From the NCBI GenBank assembly GCA_005791855.1, contig SXUH01000367.1, positions 1 through 7,363 on the forward strand: DNA of 7,363 nucleotides, in the 5' to 3' direction. Below are positions 6,439 to 7,363 of this stretch, piece by piece. Each line of letters starts with the position of its first letter. Position 1 is the stretch's first letter. Below the pieces are notes generated by a model. That model had not been told where the DNA came from. It made no database searches and was given only the letters and a program-made list of their open reading frames with translations. Position numbers and translations under genes: made by a program. This stretch comes from Bdellovibrionales bacterium (GTDB lineage Bacteria > Bdellovibrionota > Bacteriovoracia > Bacteriovoracales > Bacteriovoracaceae).

Positions 6439-6854
6439 TGGAACTGCCAGCGAAGATCAAGAGTAAACATTTCCTCATCTGCGACGACTACGAGTCCATG
6501 CGGGTGATGATCACGGACAGCCTGAAGACCCTCGGCATCAGCAGGATCTCCAGCGCGAAGTCCGGCAACGAGGGCTTCAAGACCATCATCGAGAAGATCG
6601 CGGCCGGGACCCCCGTCGAGTTCGTCGTCACCGACCTCCTCATGGACGACGGCACGGGGATCGACCTCGCCAAGAAGATCCGCGGGAACCCGACGACGAA
6701 GCACCTCCCGATCCTCATGGTGACCTCGAAGTCCGAGGTGAACTACGTCCTCGAGAGCATCAAGGCCGGCGTGAACAGCTACATCGTGAAGCCCTGGGCA
6801 ATCGAGGACCTCCACAAGAAGATCAGCGAAGTGGACGCCAAGCAGAACCCATGA
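6438..6854 (+). CDS. CheY-like single-domain response regulator
   Basis: A 138-residue stand-alone receiver domain with the full set of catalytic positions. These are the acidic pair Asp16-Asp17 in LICDDYESM, phosphorylated Asp66 in VVTDLLMDDGTGIDL, Thr96 in ILMVTSKSE, and Lys118 in the SYIVKPW motif. No output domain follows, so it should work as CheY does, by binding a target when phosphorylated, or as a relay protein. The start is GTG 6438, because the first strand begins by residue 11 and the next in-frame ATG would delete it. It overlaps the upstream gene by 1 bp and the downstream gene by 4 bp (ATGA). The likely donor is the Hpt/CheA-type kinase encoded just upstream; this is inferred from position. 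The target is unknown, and no flagellar or other chemotaxis genes are visible, so calling it cheY would be unjustified. Confidence 0.92.
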   Translation: MELPAKIKSKHFLICDDYESMRVMITDSLKTLGISRISSAKSGNEGFKTIIEKIAAGTPVEFVVTDLLMDDGTGIDLAKKIRGNPTTKHLPILMVTSKSEVNYVLESIKAGVNSYIVKPWAIEDLHKKISEVDAKQNP

Positions 6855-7363
6855 TCGGAAGAGACTTCAAGTCGATCATCTTCTTCGGCGCCGAGTTCCT
6901 TCAGGAGGAGTACCTGAAGAACAAGTACGCGTCCTACCCGGTGGTGAAGCTCTTCCACACGAAGAACCCCGACGAGCTCGAGCAGATCCTGAAGCAGTCG
7001 ACGGTCTCGACGATCCTGATCAACGACCTGGCCACCCTCAACCACTGGGTGGAGAACAACCTCAAGACGATCACGGAGAAGAACTTCCGGACCTACTTCC
7101 TCGACGACTCCGGCGCGCTGGCGGACGAGGTGGTCAAGGAGCTGAGCCGGAGTAAGATCACCACGCTCAGCATGACCTCGACCCCGGAGCTCAAGAACAA
7201 GCTCGACAGCTACATGCTCAACAAGGTGGCCCAGCCCCGGCGGAAGAGCGGCACGGAGACCATCATGATCTCCGAGCCGGGGAAGACGCGGTTCTTCACC
7301 CACTTCAAGTGCATCGACAAGGAATGGGTGGTCATCGCCTCGACCCACGAGGAGGAGCGCGAG
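6851..7363 (+). CDS. Second pseudo-receiver-like protein with extra C-terminal region, cut by window end
   Basis: An open frame of 171 codons runs from ATG 6851 to the window edge without a stop. The ATG overlaps the CheY-like gene's TGA (ATGA), a usual sign of coupled translation, and codon use matches the neighbours. Residues 7-122 resemble a degenerate receiver: strand one SIIFFGAE lacks the acidic pair, strand three STILINDLATL has Asp59 near the usual phosphorylation position, then RTYFLDDSG, and last ITTLSMTSTPEL with no Lys-Pro motif. A basic linker (QPRRKSGTE, 128-136) leads to a new segment beginning TIMISEPGKTRFFTHF, whose family I cannot name from the visible part. No signal peptide or membrane segment is present. 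It is probably cytoplasmic and works with the CheY-like protein. The gene itself is fairly certain; the receiver reading is an inference, and the output domain lies partly outside the window. Confidence 0.75.
   Translation, partial: MIGRDFKSIIFFGAEFLQEEYLKNKYASYPVVKLFHTKNPDELEQILKQSTVSTILINDLATLNHWVENNLKTITEKNFRTYFLDDSGALADEVVKELSRSKITTLSMTSTPELKNKLDSYMLNKVAQPRRKSGTETIMISEPGKTRFFTHFKCIDKEWVVIASTHEEERE

Noticed and set aside
6779..7348. Minus-strand open frame of 189 codons at the right end
   Set aside because: It is antisense to the open frame starting at ATG 6851, which has an ATGA overlap with the CheY-like gene and matching codon use.

Overview
The window looks like chromosomal DNA from a Gram-negative, didermic bacterium. 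The evidence is a predicted outer-membrane beta-barrel segment ending in Phe, an exported peptidase with a signal peptide, and CheA/CheY-type signalling genes. Coding DNA is very GC-rich at third codon positions (Leu CTC/CTG, Ile ATC, Lys AAG, Arg CGG/CGC), while the proteins are rich in Lys, Asn, Ile and Phe and the short gaps are AT-rich. The gene types recall Bdellovibrionota or other former deltaproteobacterial groups. That is a low-confidence guess from gene content alone.

The layout is two divergent blocks meeting in a gap of about 33 bp (3391-3423). The left block is on the minus strand. First comes a large 897-aa envelope protein (3390 to 697) with an N-terminal membrane segment, a FecR-like domain, about five Fn3-like repeats and a C-terminal beta-barrel-like region. 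After 63 bp follows an exported P1-family (DmpA/NylC-type) peptidase, cut off by the left window edge (633 to 1).

The right block is on the plus strand. A membrane-bound sensor kinase (3424-5916) combines two membrane segments, HAMP, a PAS-like region, an Hpt domain and a CheA-type ATPase domain. After a 93-bp gap holding a plausible promoter come three tightly packed genes: a degenerate receiver-like protein (6010-6438), a canonical CheY-like receiver (6438-6854, 1-bp overlap) and another degenerate receiver-like protein (6851 to beyond the right edge, 4-bp overlap).

The simplest reading is a signalling locus. A periplasmic signal sensed by the Hpt/CheA-type kinase would pass phosphate to the small CheY, and the flanking pseudo-receivers would be partners or modulators. 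The divergent FecR/Fn3/barrel protein could be the sensed or controlled envelope component. All functional links between the genes are inferred from proximity.

The most unusual points are the CheY sandwiched between two pseudo-receivers, the inner-membrane-to-outer-membrane architecture of the 897-aa protein with a signal-peptide-like segment in its middle, the very short divergent gap with an inverted repeat looping out the kinase start codon, and a strongly AT-rich patch inside the GC-rich kinase gene. No RNA gene, CRISPR array or insertion sequence was seen. No stretch over 300 bases lacks a gene.
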